Counted from the stretch's first letter, positions 38,953 through 47,832 are shown. The stretch: 64,000 nt of DNA from Streptomyces fagopyri (GCF_009498275.1 NZ_CP045643.1:8618001-8682000); one strand, 5' to 3'. Notes: generated from the sequence alone by a model not told the origin. A program made the numbers and translations.

Positions 38953-39312
38953 ATGAGTACGCGCACCTTCCGTATCACCGTTCGCGGTGTCTTCGACGGG
39001 CTCACCACCGATCAGCGTTCCGAGCTTCTGGCCCGGGCGGCGGAGCACGACGTGCTGCGCGCGGCGTTCACCACGGAGGGGCACCTCAGCTACGACCTGG
39101 CCGCACGGTCCGCCTTCACCTTCCGCTTCGCGGACTCGGGCGAAGCGGAGGAGGACATCCTGGAGGCGACCGAACGCGCCGAAGAGGCGGCGAAGGCGTG
39201 GCTCGCGCAGCGCGGCTATTCCCACAAGAACCTCAGGTCGAGCGCCGAGGACCTCTCCCAGGCGCCTGTGGGCAAGCGGCAGCGCCGCGCCGCCGCCGCG
39301 AAGTATTCCTGA
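38953..39312 (+). CDS. DUF6204 family protein
   Basis: 119 aa, actinobacterial protein of unknown function. It opens STRTFRITVRGVFDGLTTDQ, then AAEHDVLRAAFTTEGHLSYD, the recognisable DUF6204 core, with an alternating beta pattern and a final acidic helix (EEDILEATERAEEAAKAWL). The tail GKRQRRAAAAKYS is basic. It is cytosolic. ATG 38953 has no Shine-Dalgarno sequence but a -10 box 6 nt ahead, so it is probably leaderless. Its stop codon is the first TGA of a 29-bp tandem repeat that runs on downstream. Confidence 0.8.
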   Translation: MSTRTFRITVRGVFDGLTTDQRSELLARAAEHDVLRAAFTTEGHLSYDLAARSAFTFRFADSGEAEEDILEATERAEEAAKAWLAQRGYSHKNLRSSAEDLSQAPVGKRQRRAAAAKYS

Positions 39313-39404
39313 TTCCGTACCCGCGCCGACCCGTACCCCTGATTCCGTCCGACGCCGCGACGTACCCCCGATTCCGTCCGGCGCCGACCCGTACCCCTGA
39401 TTCC
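39310..39404. repeat. 29/30-bp tandem repeat starting at the DUF6204 stop codon
   Basis: Units headed TGATTCCGT or GATTCCGTCCG begin at 39311, 39341, 39370 and 39399 (periods 30, 29, 29), each ending CGTACCC. The first TGA is the DUF6204 stop. Three full copies and a partial fourth. Confidence 0.85.
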
Positions 39405-39435
39405 ACGCCGCAGCCCCTCCCCGGCCTCGGGCGGT

Positions 39436-39477
39436 GACTCCCGTGCCAGGACCTTGCGCCGACTCCCGTGCCAGGAC
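39436..39477. repeat. 17-bp direct repeat, two copies
   Basis: GACTCCCGTGCCAGGAC occurs at 39436-39452 and 39461-39477, period 25, about 60 nt before the aldo/keto reductase start. It may be paired activator sites or a simple duplication. Confidence 0.7.
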
Positions 39478-39539
39478 TTTTACGGGTTACATGGTGGTGA
39501 TCGTCCACTTCGCCGCAGGAACCACGGAAGGGAACCGCC

Positions 39540-40532
39540 ATGCGTTTTCGGAAACTCGGCAGCTCGGACCTGGAGGTCTCGGAGATCTCGCTCGGTTCCT
39601 GGCTCACCTACTCCGGCGGGATCCAGGCCGAGCAGACGCGTGCCTGCACCGAGGCCGCGTTCGACGCGGGCATCAACTTCTTCGACACGGCCAATGTCTA
39701 CGGCCGGGGCGCGGCCGAGTCGGCCTGGGGCGAGATCCTCTCCCAGCACCCCCGTGACTCCTACGTCCTGGCGACCAAGGTCTGGGGGCAGATGTCGGAC
39801 ACCGACCAGGGCCTGTCGGGCGAGCAGATCGGCAAGCAGATCGACGCCTCGTTGCAGCGCTTGCGGACGGACCACGTCGACCTGTACCAGGCCCACCGCT
39901 TCGACGTGACCGTGCCGATCGAGGAGACGGTCGAGGCACTCCAGAAGGTCGTACGGCAGGGCAAGGCCCGCTACCTCGGTTTCAGCGAGTGGACCCCCGA
40001 ACAGATCCGGACGGCCGTGGACATCGCCGGGCCGGAGCTGTTCGTCTCGTCGCAACCGCAGTACTCGATGCTGTGGCAGGCGCCCGAGGCGGAGGTGTTC
40101 CCGGTGTGCGCGGCGAGCGGCATCTCGCACATCGTCTGGTCCCCGCTGGCGCAGGGCGTGCTCACGGGCAAGTACAAGCCGGGACAGCCGCTCCCCGCCG
40201 ACAGCCGCTTCGCCAACGACGCGATGAGCGGTTCCAAGGACCTCGTCCTCAACGACGCAGCCCTGGAGGCCGTGCAGCGGCTCGTTCCCGTGGCGGAGGG
40301 CGCGGGGCTGAGTCTGCCGTCTCTGGCGTTGGCGTGGGTGCTGCGCCGGGGTGAGGTGGCATCGGCGATCACCGGAGCCTCGCGACCCGAGCAGGTGCAC
40401 GCCAACGCCGCAGCCGCGGGCGTGCACCTGACGGACGACGTGCTGGCCGCGGTCGACGCGGCGCTCGGTGACGTGCCGGTCAGCCGTCCGACTCTCGCAC
40501 CGTTCGCGGCCGAGGGCGTCCTGCGCCGCTGA
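39540..40532 (+). CDS. aldo/keto reductase (Kv-beta-like, AKR6/YghZ type)
   Basis: 330 aa NADPH-dependent carbonyl reductase. The tetrad is visible: Asp in NFFDTANVYGRG, Tyr 5 residues on, Lys in VLATKVWG and His in LYQAHRFD. The C-terminal cofactor site includes LAWVLRRGEVASAITGASRP. The starting segment MRFRKLGSSDLEVSEISLG is typical. GGAAGGGA stands about 8 nt before ATG 39540. Two 17-bp direct repeats lie just upstream. Such enzymes detoxify aldehydes such as methylglyoxal; the natural substrate here is unknown. Confidence 0.93.
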   Translation: MRFRKLGSSDLEVSEISLGSWLTYSGGIQAEQTRACTEAAFDAGINFFDTANVYGRGAAESAWGEILSQHPRDSYVLATKVWGQMSDTDQGLSGEQIGKQIDASLQRLRTDHVDLYQAHRFDVTVPIEETVEALQKVVRQGKARYLGFSEWTPEQIRTAVDIAGPELFVSSQPQYSMLWQAPEAEVFPVCAASGISHIVWSPLAQGVLTGKYKPGQPLPADSRFANDAMSGSKDLVLNDAALEAVQRLVPVAEGAGLSLPSLALAWVLRRGEVASAITGASRPEQVHANAAAAGVHLTDDVLAAVDAALGDVPVSRPTLAPFAAEGVLRR

Positions 40533-40745
40533 TGCGCCCGGCGGCTCGTCGGGTCCGTCCTCCAGCAGCCACCGCTGCCTGGAGGCGAGTCCGGCGACGT
40601 TCTCCTCGTCCTCGTCCCTGTCGTCGTCCTCGTCCTCGGCCTCGTTCCCGGTCGAGTCCGGGACCCGGTGGCCGGCCCTCGGTCGAGCCCGAGACCGGTG
40701 ACCGGCGTCTTCGCGGTCGTGGGCCCGTACCCGCCGGGGATGGCG

Positions 40746-40898
40746 TCAGGGCGCGGGTGGTGGCACCTCGTCCGGGACCGGAGCAACGTCGGCGTCGTCA
40801 CTCGGGAGGGGGACGGGCCGCGGGATGAGCCGATCTTCCAATGCGTCCATTCCGAAGAGGAACGCCATCATGAGACCCGGCGCTAGCAAAGCAAGCAT
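40746..40898 (-). CDS. small single-span membrane protein
   Basis: 50 aa: MLALLAPGLMMAFLFGMDAL, then EDRLI and a Pro/Asp-rich tail. One hydrophobic segment at the N-terminus followed by an acidic cytosolic tail is a pattern seen in many unannotated Streptomyces small proteins. GAGGT lies 9 nt before ATG 40898. It stands alone in the gap between the aldo/keto reductase and the MOSC fusion gene. The rest of that gap (40533-40745) includes a CGTCCT/CGTCGT low-complexity run at 40597-40640. Confidence 0.55.
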   Translation of the reverse strand: MLALLAPGLMMAFLFGMDALEDRLIPRPVPLPSDDADVAPVPDEVPPPAP

Positions 40899-41098
40899 GA
40901 TCACAGGACCTCCCCAGGGGGTTGTCAATCTGTGGGCCGCCGTGGTGCCGCAGTTCGAGTATGGGGCCGTATGGCGTAGCACGCATGTCGTGCCCCGTGA
41001 CCGGGAGTGACCTGCTCAGGGACCTTCCGGGGCGGGTGCCCCGCCCGGGGCACGACCGGGTGCCGCACCCCGCGCCCCTACCGGACCACGTCCAAGTC

Positions 41099-42835
41099 CT
41101 AGAGATCGAGGACGACTTCGGTGGTCGGCCGGCTGCAGCAGATCAGGGCCGTGCCTGCCTCGGGAGGTTCGAGGGGCGGGACGGTGTAGGCGATGTCGCC
41201 GGAGACGACCGGGGTGACACAGGTGTGACACACCCCGGTGCGGCAGGACCAGCGGGTGGGGACGTCGCAGGCCTCCGCGAGGTCGAGGAGGGACGCGCGC
41301 TCCGGTGACCACGCGGTGCTGATGCCGCTGCGGGCGAAGGTGACGAGCGGACCGGTGGCCCCGGAACCGGCCGCCTCGATACCGGTCGGCTGGTGCGGCC
41401 GGACCGCCGGTTCGGCAGTGATCCCGGGGTTGATGGCCGGCAGGGCGCTGAACACCTCGGTGTGGATCCGCTCGGCCGGCAGCCCCTGCGCGCGCAGGTG
41501 ACCTCCGAGGGCGTCCATGAAGGCGGGCGGCCCGCAGAGGTAGGCGTCGGCGTCCGCCGGAATGGCCATGTCCGCGAGCGACCGAGCGGTCGGACGGCCT
41601 CGGTGGACGTGGGTCTCCCCCTCGCGCCCGGTGACGTCGTCGGCCGCAGTGTAGCAGATGTACGCGCGGCCGAGGGGGAGCCGGGCCAGCAGTGCCCGGG
41701 ACTCGGCCGCGAAGACATGCTGCGCGCGGTCCCGGGCCGTGTGGATCCACCACACCGGGCGGGGGTCCCGGACCGCGGCGAGCCGGTGGAGCATCGCCAG
41801 CACGGGGGTGGCGCCGATCCCCGCGGAGACGAGGACGACCGGGCGGGTGCCGTCTTCGAGGACGAACGTCCCCCGGGGGCTCGCGATGTCCACGAGGTCC
41901 CCGGGGCGGAGGCACGCGTGGAGGTAGCCGCTGACCCGGCCGTGCGGCTCGCGTTTGACGCTGATGCGGTAGGTGGGGGCGCCCGGCGCGGAGGACAGGG
42001 AGTAGCTCCGTACGGCGGGGGCGTCCTTTCCCGTGGTGACCCGGAGGGACAGGTACTGACCGGGCCGGGCCTCGGGCAGCGGTGTGCCGTCGGTGGCGTC
42101 GAGGTGGATCGAGGTGACGCTGGGGGTCTCGGGGACGAGGCGGGCCACGCGCAGGCGCGTGAAGCCGGGCCAACCCGGCTCCCGCTTCGTCGGCCCGCCC
42201 TGCGCGAGTTCGCGGAACGACTGCTGCCATCCGGGGCTCAGGGCGGGGATGCTCAGGGCTTTGCGCAGCTGCGCGGGATCACGGTCGGGGAGGTAGAGCA
42301 GCGCGTCGGTGTCGGCGACGCTGAGCACTTCCGGACCCTGTCGCGTGCGGGTGATGTCGTCGCCGGCCTGCACATGTCCCTCGGTGATGACACGCAGGTA
42401 GAAGCCGGGGCGGTGGTGGGCGACCAGGAGGGAGGCCATGGCGGGTTCGCCCAGGCGCATCCCGACGCGGTAGCAGGTGACGCGGGGCTGGGTGACCTCG
42501 AACTCCGCTTCGCCGATGCGGTAGCGGTCGCCGATGCACACCTCGTCGTCGGGGAGGCCGTCGACGGTGAAGTTCTCCCCGAAGCTGCCGGGGGTGAGGT
42601 CCTGGCGGCTCAGCTCCTTCTCCCAGTACCGGTAGGACTCCAGCTGGTAGACGAGGACCGCCCGGTTCTCGCCTCCGTGTCCCGCCAGATCACCCTGGCC
42701 GTCTCCGTCGATGTTCAGGTGCCGCACCATCCGGCGGCCGTGCACGGGTGCCTTCCACGCGCCGGTGTGGACGGTCCTTCCCTGCCACGAGACGTCCTTG
42801 GGCTTCCCTACGTTCACGGACAGCAGCGTCGCCAT
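41099..42835 (-). CDS. MOSC domain - ferredoxin reductase - 2Fe-2S ferredoxin fusion
   Basis: 578 aa, three domains. Residues 1-165 form a MOSC domain with Cys121 in TQPRVTCYRVG, the likely persulfide or molybdenum-ligand residue (YiiM-like). Residues about 225-450 form an FNR-type module: FAD motif RSYSLSS, NAD motif SAGIGATPVLAML and YLCGPPAFMDAL. Residues about 490-578 form a plant-type 2Fe-2S ferredoxin with C531-X4-C536-X2-C539 and a distal Cys 27 residues on. The build suggests an NAD(P)H-driven molybdoenzyme, possibly an N-hydroxylated compound reductase as in YiiM/mARC systems (inference). ATG 42835 follows AGGAG (8 nt). Monocistronic. Confidence 0.92.
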   Translation of the reverse strand: MATLLSVNVGKPKDVSWQGRTVHTGAWKAPVHGRRMVRHLNIDGDGQGDLAGHGGENRAVLVYQLESYRYWEKELSRQDLTPGSFGENFTVDGLPDDEVCIGDRYRIGEAEFEVTQPRVTCYRVGMRLGEPAMASLLVAHHRPGFYLRVITEGHVQAGDDITRTRQGPEVLSVADTDALLYLPDRDPAQLRKALSIPALSPGWQQSFRELAQGGPTKREPGWPGFTRLRVARLVPETPSVTSIHLDATDGTPLPEARPGQYLSLRVTTGKDAPAVRSYSLSSAPGAPTYRISVKREPHGRVSGYLHACLRPGDLVDIASPRGTFVLEDGTRPVVLVSAGIGATPVLAMLHRLAAVRDPRPVWWIHTARDRAQHVFAAESRALLARLPLGRAYICYTAADDVTGREGETHVHRGRPTARSLADMAIPADADAYLCGPPAFMDALGGHLRAQGLPAERIHTEVFSALPAINPGITAEPAVRPHQPTGIEAAGSGATGPLVTFARSGISTAWSPERASLLDLAEACDVPTRWSCRTGVCHTCVTPVVSGDIAYTVPPLEPPEAGTALICCSRPTTEVVLDL

Positions 42836-43017
42836 TGCGGTACTCCTGCGTGGGTGGCCGACCGGGAGCAACTCCCCTGAGGATCTTCTTGCGCCACGGC
42901 CGATTTTAGTTCTTCCGCCGCCGTCGTACCGGCTCGGTGGCCCGGCGCCGCTCGCGGGCGGACGCTTGAGTCGAGTGCCCGGCTCGCTCCGGCCCCGGAG
43001 GGCAGACCCACGTCGAT

Positions 43018-43047
43018 CTAACCAGTAAAAGTGTATTGACAGGTTAG
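43018..43047. promoter_or_regulatory. CTAACC/GGTTAG dyad upstream of the alpha/beta hydrolase
   Basis: CTAACC (43018-43023) and GGTTAG (43042-43047) are perfect inverse repeats 18 nt apart; a third GGTTAG (43095-43100) overlaps the hydrolase Shine-Dalgarno sequence. The spacer is A+T-rich and ends in TTGACA (43036-43041), a likely -35 box. It lies between divergent genes, so it may control the MOSC fusion too. Confidence 0.5.
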
Positions 43048-43104
43048 GTCGAGCGTGATCGACTGATCGCATAACCCTTAAAGGTGAAGTGAGAGGTTAG
43101 AGAG

Positions 43105-43974
43105 ATGACTTCCGTAGTCCATCACCGCACCGCCACCGTCAGTGGCCTCGAGGTCTTCTACCGGGAGGCCGGCGACCCGCAGGCACCGACCCTGGTCCTG
43201 CTCCACGGCTTCCCGACCAGCTCGCACATGTTCCGCCGGCTGATCCCGGCGCTCGCCGACCGCTACCACGTCATCGCGCCGGACCACATCGGCTTCGGCC
43301 AGTCGGCGATGCCCTCCCCGCAGGACTTCCCCTACACCTTCGAGGCGCTCACCCAGGTCACCTCCGACCTGCTCGATCAGCTGGGTGTCGACCGGTTCGC
43401 GATGTACGTGCAGGACTACGGGGCTCCCATCGGCTGGCGGCTCGCGCTGCGGACCCCGGACCGCGTCACCGCGATCGTCACCCAGAACGGCAACGCCTAT
43501 GTCGAGGGCTTCGTCAAACCCTTCTGGGACGGGGTGTTCGCCTACGCCGAGGCGCCCGGACCGGAGACCGAGGCCCCGATGCGCGGCGCCCTGACCCCCG
43601 AGATCACCCGCTGGCAGTACGTGAACGGAGTCGCCGACCCCAGCCTCGTCAGCCCCGACAACTGGGTCCACGACCAGGCACTGCTCGACCGGCCGGGCAA
43701 CGACGAGATCCAGCTCAAGCTCTTCCGCGACTACCCGACCAACGTGGACCTCTACCCGAAGGTCCACCAGTACTTCCGCGACTCCCAGGTGCCGGTGCTC
43801 GCCGTCTGGGGCGCCAACGACGAGATCTTCGGGCCCGCGGGCGCCGAGGCGTTCCGCCAGGACCTGCCCCAGGCCGAGATCCACCTGCTCGAATCGGGGC
43901 ACTTCGCGCTGGAGAGCCACCTGGAGAACATCACGCAGTACATCCGCGACTTCCTCGGCCGCGTCGTCGCCTGA
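43105..43974 (+). CDS. alpha/beta hydrolase (haloalkane-dehalogenase/epoxide-hydrolase-like)
   Basis: 289 aa. Catalytic nucleophile Asp about residue 104 in MYVQDYGAPIGWRLA (Asp rather than Ser marks the dehalogenase/epoxide-hydrolase branch), acid Asp near 239 in WGANDEIFGP, His near 266 in ESGHFALE. LLHGFPTSSHMFRRLI carries the oxyanion HGFP motif. No signal peptide. GAGAGG precedes ATG 43105 by 7-8 nt. GGTTAG repeats in its promoter imply specific control. The exact reaction (dehalogenation or epoxide hydrolysis) is not decided by motif alone. Confidence 0.9.
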   Translation: MTSVVHHRTATVSGLEVFYREAGDPQAPTLVLLHGFPTSSHMFRRLIPALADRYHVIAPDHIGFGQSAMPSPQDFPYTFEALTQVTSDLLDQLGVDRFAMYVQDYGAPIGWRLALRTPDRVTAIVTQNGNAYVEGFVKPFWDGVFAYAEAPGPETEAPMRGALTPEITRWQYVNGVADPSLVSPDNWVHDQALLDRPGNDEIQLKLFRDYPTNVDLYPKVHQYFRDSQVPVLAVWGANDEIFGPAGAEAFRQDLPQAEIHLLESGHFALESHLENITQYIRDFLGRVVA

Positions 43975-44231
43975 CCTGCGGGGGCCGGGACCGCCGGGGA
44001 CCGCACGGGTCACGGCCGGCACGCGCTCCCGGGGCACCTCCCATGGACAACCGCCCTCGCGCGCACCCGGAGGGCACTCCACTGGCATCCCAGAGGCGGA
44101 ACCCCAGGGACGGACCGCGACACGCGCCCGGGAGCGCGGGTGTCCGCCGCCCGCCGCCCCCTCCATGCGCCTGGCCCCCGCTCCGCCCACCGCCGCCCAA
44201 CCCCCACACCCCGTACCCGGAAGGAAAAGTC

Positions 44232-45092
44232 ATGGGACTGTCCTGGCAGCAAGGTCCCCTCTCCGCGAGCGCGATCGGACACTTCCTCACTCCCGAACCC
44301 CTGCCGCAGCGCCTGCTGTTCGCCGAGCGGCTGCGCCGCCGTATGCGCGTGCGGTTCAACGGGACCTGGATCGCCGACAGCGAGAACGTCCTGCTGCTGC
44401 ACGAGCCCGGCCGCTACCCGGTCGCCTACTACCCCCGCACGGACGTGGATCCGCAGGCACTGGTCAGGAGCGACAAGGTCACCCGGCATCAGGATCTCGG
44501 TGAGACCACCTGGTACGCCGTGCGCGTGGGCGACCGCGTCACCGAACGCGCCGCCTGGGAACTCACCGCTCCGCCCGGGCACGCCGCCGCCTTCGAGGAC
44601 CGCGTCGCCTTCGCCTGGCGGGCGATGGACGCCTTCTACGAGGAGGACGAACGCATCCTGGGACACGCGGCGGACCCGTACCACCGTATCGACATCCGTG
44701 ACACGTCCCGCACGGTGGAAGTCCGCCTCGCGGACACGGTGGTGGCCCGCTCCGAACACCCGGTGGTGCTCTACGAGTCCGGCTTCGCCCCGCGCTGGTA
44801 CGTCCCGCGCGCGGACATCGACGAGAGCCTGCTGAGCCCCGCCGAGGGACAGACCTTCTGCCCTTACAAGGGGCTGTGCGACTACTACGACATCGGCACC
44901 GCGCACCGCGCCGCCTGGTCGTACCGCGACGCCTACAGCGAGGTCGCCCGGATAGAGGGCATGGTCTCCTTCGAGCCGGACCAGGTCGAGGTCCGTCTCG
45001 ACGGCAGGCGGCTGGAGATCGAGCCGGGCCAGAAGGTCGTCGCGCACGGAGTCGACCGCGGTCTCGACGCCGACGAGATCACGTCGCGTTGA
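44232..45092 (+). CDS. DUF427 protein with two tandem domains
   Basis: 286 aa holding two DUF427 domains, about residues 35-130 and 150-260. Each has the pattern RVRFNGTWIADSENVLLLHE..YYP or VEVRLADTVVARSEHPVVLY..WYVP, followed by FCPYKGLCDYYDI in the second and a degenerate RSDKVTRHQDLGETTWYAV in the first, so the metal- or ligand-like Cys motif survives only in copy two. Function of DUF427 is unknown. ATG 44232 has GGAAGGAA upstream; the open frame from 44043 is not gene-like. Convergent with the VWA gene. Confidence 0.88.
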   Translation: MGLSWQQGPLSASAIGHFLTPEPLPQRLLFAERLRRRMRVRFNGTWIADSENVLLLHEPGRYPVAYYPRTDVDPQALVRSDKVTRHQDLGETTWYAVRVGDRVTERAAWELTAPPGHAAAFEDRVAFAWRAMDAFYEEDERILGHAADPYHRIDIRDTSRTVEVRLADTVVARSEHPVVLYESGFAPRWYVPRADIDESLLSPAEGQTFCPYKGLCDYYDIGTAHRAAWSYRDAYSEVARIEGMVSFEPDQVEVRLDGRRLEIEPGQKVVAHGVDRGLDADEITSR

Positions 45093-45187
45093 CCGTCCCT
45101 GGCCCCCGTACGCATGCTGACCGCCTCCGACAGGGCGCGCCGGCAGGAGATTCCGGCCTCCGCCGATCCTGAGGGGAGTCGAAAGGC

Positions 45188-46573
45188 TCACCGGGTGGCG
45201 GGAGTCGACTCGATGACGACCACCCGCGCCCACACGGGCGGTGAGTCCGGGACGTAGTCGGGGTCGTCCTCGTCCCACGAGGAGGACGAGGACTGCCGGG
45301 GGAAGAGGCCGACCACCGTCCGGCACGGTGGCCGCTCGCTCGGCCAGGGGGTCTGACCGTCGGTCAGGACCACGATGACATCCGGCCGAGGCCCCCTGCG
45401 GAGGGCTCTGGCGAAGCCCGTCCGCAGGTCGGTCCCCCCACCGCCCACCAGCGGAATTCCTTCCGCTCGGCAGAGCGGGTGCACGATCCGGGCGGACGCG
45501 TCGCACGGCAGTACGGTGATGAGGTCGCGGCGGCCGCCCACGGCACGGGAGATCGCGGCGACCTCCCGGAGCGCGCTGCCCAGTTCGTCGTCACCGACCG
45601 ACCCGGAGGTGTCGATGACCACGGCGACGCGAGGAGGTCTGCGCCGGAGGCTCGGCAGTACGGCGCGGGGCACCCCGGCCGAGCGCCGCGACGGCCGGCC
45701 GTACGTGTAGTCCTCGCCCGCGCCGGAGCCGGAGGCCGCCGAACGGACCGCCGCTCCCAGCAGGTCCCGCCACGGCTGCGGCGGCTGGAACGCCTCCCGC
45801 GCCCATCGCCGCCATCCCCCGGGAGCGTTTCCCGGACGTGCGGTGATGCCCTGCGCCACTCGGAACCGGACGGCGTCCCGTTCCTGGTCGCTGAGGCCGT
45901 ACGCTCCGTCCGGTCCCAGCTCCCATTCCCGGTCCAGTCCGTCGGCGCCACTGCCGCAGTCCAGCCAGGCCAGGCTCTGGGTGCGCGGCCCGAGCCGGAA
46001 CTGGCGCAGATAGTCCTCCATGAGCTCGCCCTCGGGCAATGCCAGGGTCTCCGGCATGACCGCGCCCTCGGGGCGGTGGAGCCCCTCGCCGAACACGTCG
46101 TCGTTGATCTCGCAGTCCGCCGCGATGTTCATCCGCAGCCGTTCGGCCGGGCCCGTCAGCCCCTGCTCGCGCGCGACCCGGTCGCTGCGCCCGTGATGGT
46201 CGCGCAGCAGATGGGACACCTCGTGCACCCATACTCCGGCCAGTTCCTCCACCGACGTCCGGTCCACGAACCGTGGTGACACATAGCACCGCCAGTACCG
46301 GTCGACGGCCATCGTCGGGACCCGCCGCGACTCCACGGCGTGCAGGGCGAAGAGCGCCGTCGCCAGGTAGGGCCTGACCCGGGCGGCGTGCAGCCGGGCG
46401 GCGAACAGCTTGTCGCGGTCCAGTGCCCCGGCCGCGTCCGGTGCCCGGGGCGCGTGCGGTGCTTCGGGTGTGTCCGGTACCGCGGGCGTGTCCGGGGGAC
46501 CCGCGACGTCAGGCGTCCCCGCGATGTCAGGCGTCCCCGCGACGTCAGGCGCCCCCGATGTGTCCGCGTTCAT
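45188..46573 (-). CDS. DUF2201-type protein: putative metallopeptidase domain plus VWA-like domain
   Basis: 461 aa partner of the MoxR ATPase. After a Pro/Asp/Ala-repetitive N-terminus (about residues 5-45) comes a zincin-like domain with HEVSH in VWVHEVSHLLRDHHG and a downstream ADCEINDD acidic motif. The C-terminal 180 residues form a VWA-like domain: VAVVIDTSGSVGDDELG holds the MIDAS DxSxS and VIVVLTDGQTPWP the late Asp. It is cytosolic. ATG 46573 overlaps the MoxR stop (ATGA at 46570-46573). MoxR-VWA pairs act as chaperones that load or remodel partner proteins; the target is unknown. The acidic repeat varies by DNA duplication. Confidence 0.88.
   Translation of the reverse strand: MNADTSGAPDVAGTPDIAGTPDVAGPPDTPAVPDTPEAPHAPRAPDAAGALDRDKLFAARLHAARVRPYLATALFALHAVESRRVPTMAVDRYWRCYVSPRFVDRTSVEELAGVWVHEVSHLLRDHHGRSDRVAREQGLTGPAERLRMNIAADCEINDDVFGEGLHRPEGAVMPETLALPEGELMEDYLRQFRLGPRTQSLAWLDCGSGADGLDREWELGPDGAYGLSDQERDAVRFRVAQGITARPGNAPGGWRRWAREAFQPPQPWRDLLGAAVRSAASGSGAGEDYTYGRPSRRSAGVPRAVLPSLRRRPPRVAVVIDTSGSVGDDELGSALREVAAISRAVGGRRDLITVLPCDASARIVHPLCRAEGIPLVGGGGTDLRTGFARALRRGPRPDVIVVLTDGQTPWPSERPPCRTVVGLFPRQSSSSSWDEDDPDYVPDSPPVWARVVVIESTPATR
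46503..46556. repeat. 18-bp tandem repeat within the VWA gene
   Basis: Three 18-bp copies (unit GCGACGTCAGGCGTCCCC with one or two changes) at 46503, 46521 and 46539. On the coding strand each gives six residues of the form PDVAGT, so copy number changes lengthen the disordered N-terminus without breaking the frame. Confidence 0.8.
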
Positions 46574-47832
46574 CGGCCGGCCGGCGCGGCGACCGCGGTC
46601 CGTGCCGCCGCGCGGTCGGCCCGCCGGGACAGGGAGACCGCTCCGGCGAGCTTGTCGATCGACGCCGGAACGTCCCAGTCCTCGTGGCGCAGCGAGGCGA
46701 GTGTGTTCGCGGGCACGACCACGAGGTCCGGTGCTCCGGTCTCCACCGCGCGGACCAGGAGCGCCCACGCGGCCTCCCAGCGGGTCCTCTCCGGGCGCTT
46801 GCGGACCGCCTCCACCACACCGTCGAGCACGGCCTGGCGCAGATCCCCGCGTTCCGGCAGGGCGGCACTCTGCGGATCGGCGAGCAGCACCTCGGGGTCC
46901 GGGAGGTCGATCCGGTCGAGACCGGCCAGCAACTCCAGCCCCGGACCGTCCCCCACGGTGCCTCTGACCAGCAGGGACATGACTTCACGGGAGGAGCCGG
47001 CCGCGGTCGCGAAGGCGATCAGACACAGTGTCATCTCCCAGCTCCGGGGAGACGGCCAGGGGCCGCCCCGGCGCGTCTCGTTGCTCGGCAGCCGGTGGAC
47101 GAGCCCGGGGCGGGCGGTGAGGAGCCCGCACACCGCTCGGCGGGCGAGGTCCACGGCCCCCGGCAGCCGCTCGGGGTCGAGCCGTGGCAGCGTGGCCCGC
47201 GGCCAGGTCCCGCCGAGCCCGCGGACCACGACCTCGTGGTCGTGGGTCCACTGAAGGTGGACGAACCGGTTGGCCAGCGGCGGGCTCAGCTCCCAGCCGT
47301 CGGCCGCCGAGGCCCGCGGGTTGGCGGCGGCCACGATCCGGACCCCGGGCGGCAGCCGCAGGGCGCCGACGCGCCGTTCGAGGACGAGGCGGAGCAGAGC
47401 GGCCTGGACGGCCGGCGGGGCGGTGGACAGCTCGTCGAGGAAGAGCAGTCCCCGGCCGGCCCGGACCAGCCGTACCGCCCAGTCCGGCGGGGCCATCGGC
47501 ACACCCTGCTCCGCCGGATCGTCTCCGACGACGGGCAGTCCCGAGAAGTCGGACGGTTCGTGGACGCTGGCGATCACCGTGGTCAACGGCAGATCGAGGG
47601 ACGCCGCGAGCTGTGTCAGCGCCGCGGTCTTGCCGATCCCCGGTTCACCCCACAGGAGTACGGGCAGGTCGGCGGCGACGGCCAGGGTCAGGGCCTCCAG
47701 CTGGATGTCGGGGCGCGGTTCGGTCGACGTGTCGCGCAGCAGGGCCAGCAACGCGCCGGCGACGTCGAGTGGGGCGGGGTGGGGCGGAGTGGCGGGGGTG
47801 TCGGTCGCGCGGGAACGGGCGTGGGTGGACAT
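46570..47832 (-). CDS. MoxR-family AAA+ ATPase
   Basis: 420 aa. Walker A LLWGEPGIGKTAALTQL near residues 59-70, Walker B GLLFLDELSTAPP near 130, sensor 1 in RIVAAANPRA, and an Arg-finger region in LSPPLANRFVHLQW. This is the MoxR/RavA-type AAA+ fold with a C-terminal helical lid. ATG 47832 has AAAGGTGA about 9 nt upstream. It lies between an unknown gene (104 nt upstream) and the overlapping VWA/peptidase gene, so all three form an operon. MoxR proteins use ATP to mature or dismantle complexes with their VWA partner. Confidence 0.92.
   Translation of the reverse strand: MSTHARSRATDTPATPPHPAPLDVAGALLALLRDTSTEPRPDIQLEALTLAVAADLPVLLWGEPGIGKTAALTQLAASLDLPLTTVIASVHEPSDFSGLPVVGDDPAEQGVPMAPPDWAVRLVRAGRGLLFLDELSTAPPAVQAALLRLVLERRVGALRLPPGVRIVAAANPRASAADGWELSPPLANRFVHLQWTHDHEVVVRGLGGTWPRATLPRLDPERLPGAVDLARRAVCGLLTARPGLVHRLPSNETRRGGPWPSPRSWEMTLCLIAFATAAGSSREVMSLLVRGTVGDGPGLELLAGLDRIDLPDPEVLLADPQSAALPERGDLRQAVLDGVVEAVRKRPERTRWEAAWALLVRAVETGAPDLVVVPANTLASLRHEDWDVPASIDKLAGAVSLSRRADRAAARTAVAAPAGR

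Noticed and set aside
40597..40640. CGTCCT/CGTCGT run, possible minus-strand acidic coding tract
   Set aside because: Only a short low-complexity stretch; no surrounding gene structure on that strand.
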